Positions 1 through 7,695 of a DNA stretch of 64,000 nt are shown piece by piece. This DNA comes from Staphylococcus haemolyticus (GTDB taxonomy: Bacteria; Bacillota; Bacilli; Staphylococcales; Staphylococcaceae). Under the pieces are notes generated by a model. That model was given only the letters and a program-made list of their open reading frames with translations, was not told the origin of the DNA and searched no databases. Every line of letters begins with the position of its first letter. Position 1 is the first letter of the stretch. Location: NCBI RefSeq assembly GCF_006094395.1, contig NZ_CP035291.1, forward strand, positions 2,232,001 to 2,296,000, given 5' to 3'. Both the position numbers and the translations under genes were made by a program.

Positions 1-468
1 ATTACGCTTCTTATCTGGTGAAATTTCAGCAATATATGTCATTGCTCCAGCATATTCACCACCAGTAGAAAATCCTTGTAATATTCTAGCGAGCAGTAAG
101 AGCGCTGGTGCCCATAATCCTATCATATCGTAGTTTGGTAAAACACCTATCGTTAATGTTGATAGAGCCATTAAAATAATAGTCGTCGTCAATACAACTT
201 TACGACCGTACTTATCACCAATGATTCCAAACACTATCCCACCTATTGGTCGTAATAGGAAGGCAATTGCTAATGCTGCAAATGTAAATATTTGTTGAAT
301 CTCTGGGTTTTGTACTGGCGAAAAGAAATTCGCTCCGATATATGCCGTAGTGTACGCATAGACACCAAAGTCGAACCATTCCATGGCGTTACCAATACCC
401 GTGGCAAATACAGTTTTCTTCGCTGTTTGCCCATCGACCATGTTAATTCTATCTTTTTTAAAATCCAT
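1..468 (-). CDS. proP: Proline/betaine-type MFS transporter ProP, 5' part only
   Basis: This is the N-terminal 156 codons of a major facilitator superfamily symporter; the rest lies beyond the left edge of the window. ProP-family proteins are proton-coupled importers of osmoprotectants such as proline and betaine in the cytoplasmic membrane. The N-terminus [18 protein letters not shown] is followed by a first helix with [14 protein letters not shown]. The loop 2-3 motif GDKYGRK and the segment [14 protein letters not shown] are both typical of the metabolite:H+ symporter branch. The ATG at 466-468 has a GGAGTG ribosome site just upstream. Family is certain; substrate is assigned by resemblance to staphylococcal ProP and by its place beside vraABC. 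Confidence 0.88.
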   Translation of the reverse strand, partial: MDFKKDRINMVDGQTAKKTVFATGIGNAMEWFDFGVYAYTTAYIGANFFSPVQNPEIQQIFTFAALAIAFLLRPIGGIVFGIIGDKYGRKVVLTTTIILMALSTLTIGVLPNYDMIGLWAPALLLLARILQGFSTGGEYAGAMTYIAEISPDKKRN

Positions 469-661
469 GACCTGTAACACTCCTTCTATTTATGTTACAT
501 AATTATACAGACCTAATGAATGTTGTCAAATTACTAAAAATTATATAAATTTCAAAAATACAATATTATTCATTTTACAGAATTTAACAACCTTCTTTTG
601 TACACGCTTACATAATTTTAATAAAAACAAAAAAGGCTATAATTAAAAATTAATAATTTTA

Positions 662-922
662 TCAATTTCTAATTATAACTAGTTTTACCCCATTAGCTTT
701 ATTCGAAACAATAATTCGTTCGTTTTCAACCACCTCAAAATCTATTGTTTCATTGATATCAGTGGTTTGAACATACTTGATTTTATAACTAGCCCATTGA
801 TCATCCATCATAGAAAATACCTTTTCAACGATTAATTGTCCTGGAACGATATACTCATGAATCGGATTTTCGTCATCTACAATTGCTAAATACTGTTCTA
901 CTATTTCCCTATTAAAAACCAT
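662..922 (-). CDS. Small MaoC/hotdog-like protein, last gene of vra operon
   Basis: An 86-residue protein whose N-terminal part contains VDDENPIHEYIVPGQLIVEK. This resembles the D-x-N-P-I-H hydratase motif of MaoC-type (R)-enoyl-CoA hydratases, so a small hotdog-fold protein is likely; catalysis is not proven. I prefer the ATG at 920-922 (MVFNREI), 8 nt after GAGG; an upstream in-frame ATG at 931 lies directly against that Shine-Dalgarno. It overlaps the end of vraC by 11 bp, so it is translationally coupled and the fourth gene of vraA-vraB-vraC-orf. Possibly it and VraC are two halves of a double-hotdog hydratase acting with the VraB thiolase. Confidence 0.7.
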   Translation of the reverse strand: MVFNREIVEQYLAIVDDENPIHEYIVPGQLIVEKVFSMMDDQWASYKIKYVQTTDINETIDFEVVENERIIVSNKANGVKLVIIRN

Positions 923-1292
923 ATATTCCATCCTCTGAAATAAACGTTTGTTCGATAATCATACGTGTTTTATTATTTTTATTAATTTCCAATTTAAAAA
1001 TAAAACGGTCAAATTGCTTTACTTTTTCAGATTTTTTATGCGTTAAATATGCACAATATTGTATATCGCTTTCTAAATTTTCAAACAATTCAACATTAGT
1101 ACGTACTAATCGTATTGCTTCACCTTTAAAGATTTGAAACATTTTAAATTTAGGCCACAACTTTGCACACATTAGCGGTGGTACTGTGCCGTCATATTCC
1201 TTCCCTATTACACTACAATAAATTCGGACGTCCTCGGAATGAAATTTAAACTCTCTTGTTTCATTGGCGCCACTTTTCAAAGAGTACCGCAT
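912..1292 (-). CDS. vraC: VraC, hotdog-like protein of fatty-acyl operon
   Basis: A 126-residue protein matching staphylococcal VraC in position and size, directly after a thiolase and before a small MaoC-like gene. The start ATG at 1290-1292 follows a strong AGGAGGAGGT site and lies inside the 3' end of vraB (32-bp overlap). In S. aureus the vra genes were named for raised expression in vancomycin-resistant strains. No catalytic motif is obvious; the sequence has the alternating hydrophobic pattern expected of a beta-rich hotdog subunit. I infer a dehydratase-like or accessory role in acyl-CoA metabolism. Name is from synteny. Confidence 0.75.
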   Translation of the reverse strand: MRYSLKSGANETREFKFHSEDVRIYCSVIGKEYDGTVPPLMCAKLWPKFKMFQIFKGEAIRLVRTNVELFENLESDIQYCAYLTHKKSEKVKQFDRFIFKLEINKNNKTRMIIEQTFISEDGIYGF

Positions 1293-2406
1293 TTCCCATA
1301 CCTCCTCCTATACCCATCGTAGCAATTCCATATTGCCAATTAGGTAAGTTTAATAATCTAGCAACTAATGCCGCGCCACTAGCACTATATGGATGTCCAG
1401 TAGCAATCGCACCTCCCCATTGATTTACCTTGTCCAAACCTAAATGCAACTCATTTATAGATGCCAGCACTTGAGAACTAAATGCTTCGTTCAGTTCAAT
1501 GGCTGATATATCTTCAATATTTAATTTCTGCCTTTTCAATAATTGAGAAACTGCGGGTACTGGACCTATCCCTAATAAGGTTGGATCCACACCTGTTGTA
1601 ACAGCATCTCTATATAACATTCCCCATTTAATCCCCATTGCCACAGCCATTTCCTTTTCCATTATTAAAGCTATTCCGGCACCATCATTCTTCATGCAAC
1701 TATTACCAACTGTAACTGTACCATTTGGTAATATTGGACGTAATCTATGTAAACGCGCCTCAGTCAGATTTGGCTTTAAACTTTCATCCCTATCAAACAA
1801 CGCTCCTTTAATTGTAAGAGGAACAATCTCACGGTTAATATCACCATTATTAAAATGCGTTGCCACTAACCGATGACTACGTGCTGCAAATAAGTCTTGA
1901 TCATTACGAGATATATTATAATGTTGTGCGACATTCTCAGCTGCTTCTATCATGCTTGGATCTTGACCTTCAGGTGCAAATGATGCACGCTCAAAAAATT
2001 GTGGTAATTGCATTTCATAGACAGATTGAGGACGCTTAATCTTCCATGGTGCACGACTTGTACTCTCTACGCCACCAGCAATGAACACCTTCCCAGCCTC
2101 ACATTGCACCATTCGACACGCATAAATGATACTTTCTAAACCCGAGCCACATTGACGGTCTAATGTTATGCCAGGAATTCGATGATTTAAACCGGCTTCT
2201 AGTAACGACTTTCTCGCAACATTACCACCATTCCCTACAACATTACCTAATACAACATCATCCACTTGATCCATTACTTCAGGAAATGTTTGCTTCAAAT
2301 TTTGAAAAAGTGGTAACAACAGCGCTTCAGGTTCTAAATGTCTTAACGCACCACCATATTTACCAAACGGTGTTCTTTTAGCCCATATTACAACTGCTTC
2401 TTTCAT
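1261..2406 (-). CDS. vraB: Acetyl-CoA C-acetyltransferase (thiolase) VraB
   Basis: A 381-residue thiolase, normal length for the family, which condenses or cleaves acyl-CoA/acetyl-CoA. The nucleophilic cysteine lies in DRQCGSGLES (about residue 85). The C-terminal catalytic signatures are present: NEAFSSQV, GHPYSASGAA (histidine) and GIGGGMGNAVLFE. In the usual thiolase the second cysteine is in CxGGG; here that position reads GIGGG, so the general acid/base cysteine appears replaced, and activity may differ from a classical thiolase. It overlaps vraA by 4 bp and vraC by 32 bp, showing tight coupling in the vra operon. Confidence 0.9.
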   Translation of the reverse strand: MKEAVVIWAKRTPFGKYGGALRHLEPEALLLPLFQNLKQTFPEVMDQVDDVVLGNVVGNGGNVARKSLLEAGLNHRIPGITLDRQCGSGLESIIYACRMVQCEAGKVFIAGGVESTSRAPWKIKRPQSVYEMQLPQFFERASFAPEGQDPSMIEAAENVAQHYNISRNDQDLFAARSHRLVATHFNNGDINREIVPLTIKGALFDRDESLKPNLTEARLHRLRPILPNGTVTVGNSCMKNDGAGIALIMEKEMAVAMGIKWGMLYRDAVTTGVDPTLLGIGPVPAVSQLLKRQKLNIEDISAIELNEAFSSQVLASINELHLGLDKVNQWGGAIATGHPYSASGAALVARLLNLPNWQYGIATMGIGGGMGNAVLFEKWRQ

Positions 2407-3791
2407 ACTTTAAACGCTCCCTCTAAATATAATGTTTGAACAGTGTTACGTGCTACTTTGCCACTATTGGTAAATGGCAAATCTTTTACCCTTACAAGCT
2501 TTGAAGGAATTTCATATCTTGATAACGTTTGTCGTAAATACCGTCTCAATGTCGTATAATCAAGTTCTTGATTTCCTACATAAATTAATACTGCAATTTC
2601 TCCAAAGCGTCTATGTGGCTCACCAACGACAACCGCTTCTTCAATTCCATCTAATGATTTCACTTGCTGTTCTATTACATTAGGATATATATTTTTACCC
2701 CCAATAATAAGTCGATCACTTTTACGACTTACTAAATAAAGTTGATTATTTTGTATATATGCATAATCTCCGGTTTCAATCCAGCTATGAGGTTGCACCA
2801 CTCCAACATCGACATAACCTGAATAAATCATATTACTTTGAACCTTCAATAAACCTATTTTCCGATTATCTTGCGCTTCAAGTTTAATTGAAACATTAGG
2901 AAATACTTGACCAACAGAGTTAGTTGGTGATGTCTGATTAAAGTTATACGTAATAAAACTTGCTTCAGATGTTCCAAAAAATTCAATTATATTTGCGTTT
3001 TTAAATTGTTGGGACACAGTTTTAAACAATGATTCTGACAGTTTCGCACCACTACAAAATATAGATTTAATGTGTGTGATAGTCGTATCTACATTCAGTA
3101 ATTGATGTAACATGGTTGGTACAAGAAAAAGTGCGATATTAGAATGTTGTTCATTTAATATGGAAATGAATCGTTTTGCATCAAATTGTCGTTGTCCGAT
3201 GAAAGTTCTACCTGAATATAATGCATAAATACATGTATATAACGATAACGAATGTGCGAGTGGACCTGGTGCAGCGAGAGCTGTTTCATAGTTATGTATG
3301 AGTTTTTCATTTTCAGCATAAGATCCAATCCATGAAGGCTCATTACGATAATAAGCTTTAGGTAGGCCTGTAGTGCCAGATGTAAATCCAATATGTAACA
3401 AGTCATCCACTTTTAATTCCTCACTTATATATTTTTCGTATGTACCAAATGATGTTGTACGTTTAAACTTTCCGATAGCAGTCATTACATATTCAATATG
3501 AAAATGCTCTATAAGTTTATCTATAGTGTCGCGTGACCATTTGTTATCTAAAAAACATGGAACTCCATCCATCATTAAAACAACAAAATAATTTGTGATA
3601 TTTACTATTGGAGAGTCATTTAATAGTGCCACTCTACTTCCAAGCTTAAATTTTGGTGAATTCAAAGTGCAATCACAAATTTTTTGGTATAAACTCTCAT
3701 AATTTACAATTTCATCATCGATTTGCAGTGCTATGGATTGAGGCTGAACCTTAGCGTAATATTCAAGTCGCTTTATGATTTCTAGCATTGT
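2403..3791 (-). CDS. vraA: Long-chain fatty-acid--CoA ligase-like VraA
   Basis: A 462-residue ANL-superfamily adenylate-forming enzyme predicted to activate a fatty acid to acyl-AMP and then acyl-CoA. The AMP-binding P-loop reads IGFTSGTTGLPKAYY (near residue 145). The A5 motif EFFGTSEAS and the aspartate motif ETGDYAYI are present, as is the C-terminal lysine motif TNSGKVAR. The start MLEIIKRLEYY (ATG 3789-3791) follows AGAGG with 9-nt spacing; an in-frame ATG 33 bp upstream lacks a site. First gene of the vra operon; no vraX-like ORF is present upstream, unlike S. aureus. Confidence 0.88.
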   Translation of the reverse strand, partial: TMLEIIKRLEYYAKVQPQSIALQIDDEIVNYESLYQKICDCTLNSPKFKLGSRVALLNDSPIVNITNYFVVLMMDGVPCFLDNKWSRDTIDKLIEHFHIEYVMTAIGKFKRTTSFGTYEKYISEELKVDDLLHIGFTSGTTGLPKAYYRNEPSWIGSYAENEKLIHNYETALAAPGPLAHSLSLYTCIYALYSGRTFIGQRQFDAKRFISILNEQHSNIALFLVPTMLHQLLNVDTTITHIKSIFCSGAKLSESLFKTVSQQFKNANIIEFFGTSEASFITYNFNQTSPTNSVGQVFPNVSIKLEAQDNRKIGLLKVQSNMIYSGYVDVGVVQPHSWIETGDYAYIQNNQLYLVSRKSDRLIIGGKNIYPNVIEQQVKSLDGIEEAVVVGEPHRRFGEIAVLIYVGNQELDYTTLRRYLRQTLSRYEIPSKLVRVKDLPFTNSGKVARNTVQTLYLEGAFKV

Positions 3792-3920
3792 ATGACCTCT
3801 TCCGTTCTTAAATGTTAACTTCAATTTATATTATGTTAACATTATTTTTAATATAACTCACATACTATTACATTAAGAATTTTTCATAAAAGCGATATGT
3901 CATTTATTAATCTATTAAAA

Positions 3921-3957
3921 AATCCAACCGATGCCTTTTAAGGGAATCGATTGGATT
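3921..3957 (-). terminator. Terminator of hxlAB
   Basis: A 12-bp stem (AATCCAATCGAT with ATCGGTTGGATT, one G-U) followed on the minus strand by a run of T. It lies 14 bp beyond the hxlB stop codon. Confidence 0.8.
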
Positions 3958-3970
3958 AAATAAACACTAT

Positions 3971-4519
3971 TTATTCTAAATTTGCATGATTATTTTGCAT
4001 TTCTTCTTCACTTATATCAAATGTTTCCATTAAGCCCAGAACTACGCTATCTAAGAACAATAATGAAGATTGTTCAAATAAGCTTCCTAATGGTTGTTCA
4101 GACCCTTCAACATTGTGTTTTGTGCCAGCTGGTAACTCAATTACTGTTTCAGCTAACTCACCAATTGGAGAATCAGGGCTTGTTGTTAATAATACAACTT
4201 TAGCACCTATTGATTGTGCTTTTTCAGCTAATAAGCGTAAATGTTCAGTTGAACCCGAACCAGATAAAATAACAAATAAATCATGTTCTTTAATAGAAGG
4301 TGTCGTTGATTCACCTACTACAAATGCTTCTTTACCAAGTTGATTAAGTCGCATTGCGAAACTATTCGCCATAAATCCTGAACGGCCTTTACCTGCAGTG
4401 AAGATTCTTTGCGCACCATTCACATCATTTGCAAAACGGTCATATTGTTCATCTTGAACATGTGATAACGTACGATCTAATTCTTCAAGAATTAATTTGT
4501 AATTAGTAAATTGAAACAT
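3971..4519 (-). CDS. hxlB: 6-phospho-3-hexuloisomerase HxlB
   Basis: A 182-residue SIS-domain sugar isomerase that converts D-arabino-hex-3-ulose 6-phosphate to fructose 6-phosphate, second step of the ribulose monophosphate pathway. The SIS phosphosugar site is visible: AGKGRSGFMANSFAMRL, then VILSGSGST and LLTTSPDSPIGELA. The acidic residues near the C-terminus (DISEEEMQNNHANLE) match the family. It starts 2 bp after hxlA ends, so the two are a classical hxlA-hxlB pair that detoxifies formaldehyde or makes pentose phosphates. A terminator follows directly. Confidence 0.93.
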   Translation of the reverse strand: MFQFTNYKLILEELDRTLSHVQDEQYDRFANDVNGAQRIFTAGKGRSGFMANSFAMRLNQLGKEAFVVGESTTPSIKEHDLFVILSGSGSTEHLRLLAEKAQSIGAKVVLLTTSPDSPIGELAETVIELPAGTKHNVEGSEQPLGSLFEQSSLLFLDSVVLGLMETFDISEEEMQNNHANLE

Positions 4520-4521
4520 AA

Positions 4522-5154
4522 TTACTTACCTTCAATCGCGTCACGACATTGTTTAGCAGCTTCGACTGGATCATCAGCGTTAGCAATACCGCCACCAACG
4601 ATAACTAAGTCAGGTTGTTCTGCAACAATATCTTTAATTGTATCTGGTTTAATACCACCAGCTACAGCAACTTTAGAATTCTTAATGACAGATTTAACAG
4701 TACGTAAACTGTCTAATGGAGATTGACCTTCTGCTTGTAAGTCATAACCAGTGTGTACTGCAATATAGTCAGCACCCATTTCATCTAATTCTTTCGCACG
4801 TTTTTCTAAATCTTGTACCGCAATCATATCTACTAATAATTGTTTATCATGTTTGTGTGCTTCTTCAACTGCCGCTTTAATTGAAGCGTCTTCAGCCACA
4901 CCTAAGATTGTTACAACATCTGCACCAAATTTAATTGCTTGGCTTACTTCATAGTCTGCTGCGTCCATAATTTTAAGGTCAGCTAATACTTTAGCATTAT
5001 TAATATTTTCGTTTAAATGTTGAACAGCTGGTAATCCTTCATTAATAACGATAGGTGTACCAATTTCTACGATATCCACATATTCTTCAACTTTTTTAGC
5101 TAATTTTGCTGCTTCTTCTTTATTTAATAAATCGATTGCTAATTGTAATTCCAT
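4522..5154 (-). CDS. hxlA: 3-hexulose-6-phosphate synthase HxlA
   Basis: A 210-residue OMP-decarboxylase-superfamily barrel that joins formaldehyde to ribulose 5-phosphate. Superfamily signatures are clear: DLKIMDAADYEV near residue 61 with the D-x-K-x-x-D metal/catalytic motif, VHTGYDLQAEGQ, VAGGIKPDTI and VIVGGGIANADDP for the phosphate site. The ATG at 5152-5154 (MELQLAID) is 6 nt after AAAGG; an ATG 9 bp upstream overlaps the ribosome site. Length equals that of other HxlA proteins. First gene of the hxlAB operon. Confidence 0.93.
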   Translation of the reverse strand: MELQLAIDLLNKEEAAKLAKKVEEYVDIVEIGTPIVINEGLPAVQHLNENINNAKVLADLKIMDAADYEVSQAIKFGADVVTILGVAEDASIKAAVEEAHKHDKQLLVDMIAVQDLEKRAKELDEMGADYIAVHTGYDLQAEGQSPLDSLRTVKSVIKNSKVAVAGGIKPDTIKDIVAEQPDLVIVGGGIANADDPVEAAKQCRDAIEGK

Positions 5155-5426
5155 TACAAACATCCTTTCATTACTAAAGTGATATATCTTCAGTTCTTAT
5201 TTTATCTTTCACATTCATTAGTCTACCCGTCTTATAAATTTTTAAACGATACCCCTAAACCTAACAATTTACTCACTTATCACATACAATACTTAAAGTA
5301 AATCAACTCTTTAAAGGTATAATTACCACTTTTTCTGAATAAATTGAGCAGAGATGTACAATTAGTCTCTTCTTTTTAGTAAAATAAATAGATAAACATA
5401 TTGTATGGTTGCAAGGAGTGAAAGTG

Positions 5427-5786
5427 TTGGAACTCATTAACGCTGAAGAAGTACAACAATTATTAACATCATTCGAAAATAAACCTGTATACCTACACGT
5501 TGAAACGACTAATGGTGCATATGCAAATCATTTCGATCAACGTGTCTTTAATGCGGGTACATTTTTAAGAAATATACAAGTCACATGTGAACATGCACAA
5601 CTTAAAGGTGGAGAGAAAGACCCCTATAGAGTTGGTCTAAAACTTCGTGACGGAGGTTGGGTCTATGTTCAAGGACTAACGCATTACGAAATCAATAACA
5701 ACAACGAATTTTTAATCGCAGGATTTAACTACGAAGGTCAATTGGCTGCCACAATCGAGATTAGTGAAAAGCCATTTACAGTATAG
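5427..5786 (+). CDS. YojF-family protein upstream of bshB2
   Basis: About 119 residues, DUF1806/YojF family. It matches B. subtilis YojF in the core ENKPVYLHVETTNGAY, in YRVGLKLRDGGWVYVQGLT and in the C-terminal ISEKPFTV. Function is unknown; in bacilli it is paired with the bacillithiol deacetylase YojG/BshB2, as here. Start choice: AAGGAG at 5413-5418 sits 8 nt before TTG 5427 (MELINAEE) and 5 nt before GTG 5424; an earlier TTG at 5409 precedes the ribosome site and is unlikely. The next gene begins 13 bp after its stop. Confidence 0.8.
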   Translation: MELINAEEVQQLLTSFENKPVYLHVETTNGAYANHFDQRVFNAGTFLRNIQVTCEHAQLKGGEKDPYRVGLKLRDGGWVYVQGLTHYEINNNNEFLIAGFNYEGQLAATIEISEKPFTV

Positions 5787-5799
5787 AGGAGGTTTATTC

Positions 5800-6465
5800 A
5801 TGAAAGATGAAAGACACGTGTTAATGATATTCCCACACCCTGATGATGAAACCTTCTCATCAGCTGGAACGATTGCAAGTTATATTGATAACGGCATTCC
5901 TGTCACTTATGCATGCCTAACATTAGGTCAAATGGGACGTAATTTAGGTAATCCTCCTTTTGCAACTCGAGAATCACTACCTGATATACGTGAACGTGAA
6001 TTAGAAGAAGCGATGAAGATTATTGGCATCACCGATTTACGTAAAATGGGATTACGTGATAAAACGGTTGAATTTGAGCCTCATGAACAAATGGATGACA
6101 TGGTTAAAAAGTTGATTGAAGAAACAAATCCATCAGTGATTATTTCATTCTATCCTAAATTTGCTGTCCATCCCGACCATGAAGCAACAGCTGAAGCCGT
6201 AGTAAGAACCGTAGGACGTATGCCTGAAGAAGCACGACCACGTTTACAACTTGTAGCGTTTAGTAATGATGCACCAGAAATATTAGGCGAACCAGATATA
6301 TTAAATGACATTCGTGCATATCGAGATCTTAAATTGAAAGCTTTCGAAGCACATGCATCTCAAACTGGTCCATTTTTAAAACAATTAGCGAGTCCAGAAG
6401 TCGGTGGCGAAACACAAAGTTTCTTAGATGTTGAACCATATTGGACATATCATTTTGAATCTTAA
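5800..6465 (+). CDS. bshB2: Bacillithiol biosynthesis deacetylase BshB2
   Basis: A 221-residue PIG-L/LmbE-family zinc deacetylase. BshB enzymes remove acetate from GlcNAc-malate in bacillithiol synthesis, or from GlcNAc-cysteinyl conjugates. The metal-binding motif FPHPDDETFSSAGT (HPDDE) is near residue 10 and the second motif VHPDHEATAEAV near residue 125. An AGGAGG site at 5787-5792 precedes ATG 5800. It lies between yojF and folE2, all on the plus strand with short gaps, so the three are probably co-transcribed. Confidence 0.92.
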   Translation: MKDERHVLMIFPHPDDETFSSAGTIASYIDNGIPVTYACLTLGQMGRNLGNPPFATRESLPDIRERELEEAMKIIGITDLRKMGLRDKTVEFEPHEQMDDMVKKLIEETNPSVIISFYPKFAVHPDHEATAEAVVRTVGRMPEEARPRLQLVAFSNDAPEILGEPDILNDIRAYRDLKLKAFEAHASQTGPFLKQLASPEVGGETQSFLDVEPYWTYHFES

Positions 6466-6478
6466 GGGGAGATAAACA

Positions 6479-7357
6479 ATGACTGAATTTGATTTATCCA
6501 CACGTGAGGGTCGTTGGAAGCACTTTGGCTCAGTTGACCCAATCGAAGGTACAAAACCAACAACTAAAAATGAAATGACTGACTTACAAAGTACACATAA
6601 AAATTTCTTATTTGAAATCGAAGAAGTCGGTATTAAAAATTTAATTTATCCCGTTAATATCGATCGTTTCCAAACGGCGGGACGATTTAGCTTTTCAACG
6701 AGCTTAAATAAAGATGAAAAAGGCATTAACATGAGCCGTATTCTAGAAAGTGTCGAAAAACATTATAACAATGGTTTAGAGTTGAATTTCGATACACTGT
6801 ATCAAGTATTACGTACACTACAGACGAATATGAAACAGAACTCATCAGGTGTTGATGTTTCGGGTAAATGGTTCTTTGATCGCTTTAGTCCAGTAACGAA
6901 CATTAAAGCAGTAGGCAATGCCGATGTCACTTACGGATTAGCCATCGAACAAGATCAAATTACACGTAAAGAAATTACAATTGAAGCAACTGTAACAACA
7001 CTATGCCCATGTTCTAAAGAAATCAGTGAATATTCAGCCCATAACCAACGTGGCGTAGTTACAGTTAAAGTTTATTTAGATAAAAACAACCAGGTTGTTG
7101 ATGATTATAAAGATAAAATTCTAGATGCTATGGAAGCAAATGCAAGTTCAATCTTATACCCAATTTTGAAACGTCCAGATGAAAAACGTGTCACAGAACG
7201 CGCTTATGAAAATCCACGATTCGTCGAAGATTTAATTCGTCTTATCGCTGCTGACTTGGTAGAATTTGATTGGATAGATGGTTTTGACATTGAATGTCGT
7301 AACGAAGAATCTATTCACCAACACGATGCATTTGCGAAATTAAAATATAGAAAATAA
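6479..7357 (+). CDS. folE2: GTP cyclohydrolase FolE2 (type IB)
   Basis: A 292-residue COG1469 enzyme that converts GTP to 7,8-dihydroneopterin triphosphate, the first step of folate synthesis. The catalytic cysteine lies in [20 protein letters not shown] (near residue 180), with the following His and the central glutamate typical of FolE2 (metal-flexible, zinc-sparing paralogue of FolE). GGGGAG at 6465-6470 precedes ATG 6479. No zinc-responsive operator was identified here. A bidirectional terminator follows. Confidence 0.95.
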   Translation: MTEFDLSTREGRWKHFGSVDPIEGTKPTTKNEMTDLQSTHKNFLFEIEEVGIKNLIYPVNIDRFQTAGRFSFSTSLNKDEKGINMSRILESVEKHYNNGLELNFDTLYQVLRTLQTNMKQNSSGVDVSGKWFFDRFSPVTNIKAVGNADVTYGLAIEQDQITRKEITIEATVTTLCPCSKEISEYSAHNQRGVVTVKVYLDKNNQVVDDYKDKILDAMEANASSILYPILKRPDEKRVTERAYENPRFVEDLIRLIAADLVEFDWIDGFDIECRNEESIHQHDAFAKLKYRK

Positions 7358-7375
7358 TCGTTTCATATAAATAAT

Positions 7376-7414
7376 AAGGCAGTTGTCACACGTTTCAAAT
7401 GTGATAACTGCCTT
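7376..7414. terminator. Terminator after folE2
   Basis: A 15-bp stem (AAGGCAGTTGTCACA with TGTGATAACTGCCTT, one G-U) followed by GTTTAAT. It also could serve the converging MFS remnant. Confidence 0.8.
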
Positions 7415-7438
7415 GTTTAATATATATAAATATTAGTG

Positions 7439-7650
7439 TTAATGTTTAGCCATTTTCTTTTCACCAGGCTTAACGAAACACATAGCTACAACACTAATTA
7501 GTGATGCAATCACGGCTGACACAAACATTGAAGAGTAGCCATAACTTGCTACTAAGTACCCTGTTAATGTTGGTGCAATAACAGTAGCTGAGTTAACGAA
7601 AAAGTGTGTAATACCGCCATATGTACCAGTCTTATTAGGTGCAGTATCTG
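7439..7650 (-). pseudogene. MFS transporter, C-terminal remnant
   Basis: About 70 codons open on the minus strand ending in TAA at 7439-7441. The translation includes NKTGTYGGITHFFVNSATV and GYLVASYGYSSMF, then KPGEKKMAKH at the end. This is the last two or three helices of an ACS/hexuronate-type MFS permease. The N-terminal four fifths are missing: at 7649-7651 the reading runs into a 34-bp ISL3-type IS end. So this is a gene fragment left by an IS-associated deletion. Related intact transporters sit near folE2 in other staphylococci (recalled, not checked). Confidence 0.8.
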
Positions 7651-7684
7651 ATTTTTAGTCATCAGTCCAATTTATTATAGAGCC
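7651..7684. mobile_element. ISL3-type IS end remnant (34 bp)
   Basis: These 34 bases are the exact reverse complement of the left end (53094-53127) of the complete ISL3 element in this window, including the terminal GGCTCTATAATAAATTGGAC. No other part of the IS is present. It marks the deletion junction between the MFS remnant and the Mur-ligase cassette. Confidence 0.9.
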
Positions 7685-7695
7685 CTAAAAAACTA

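Noticed and set aside
292..477. Open frame opposite proP
   Set aside because: Antisense shadow of the transporter gene, without start signals.
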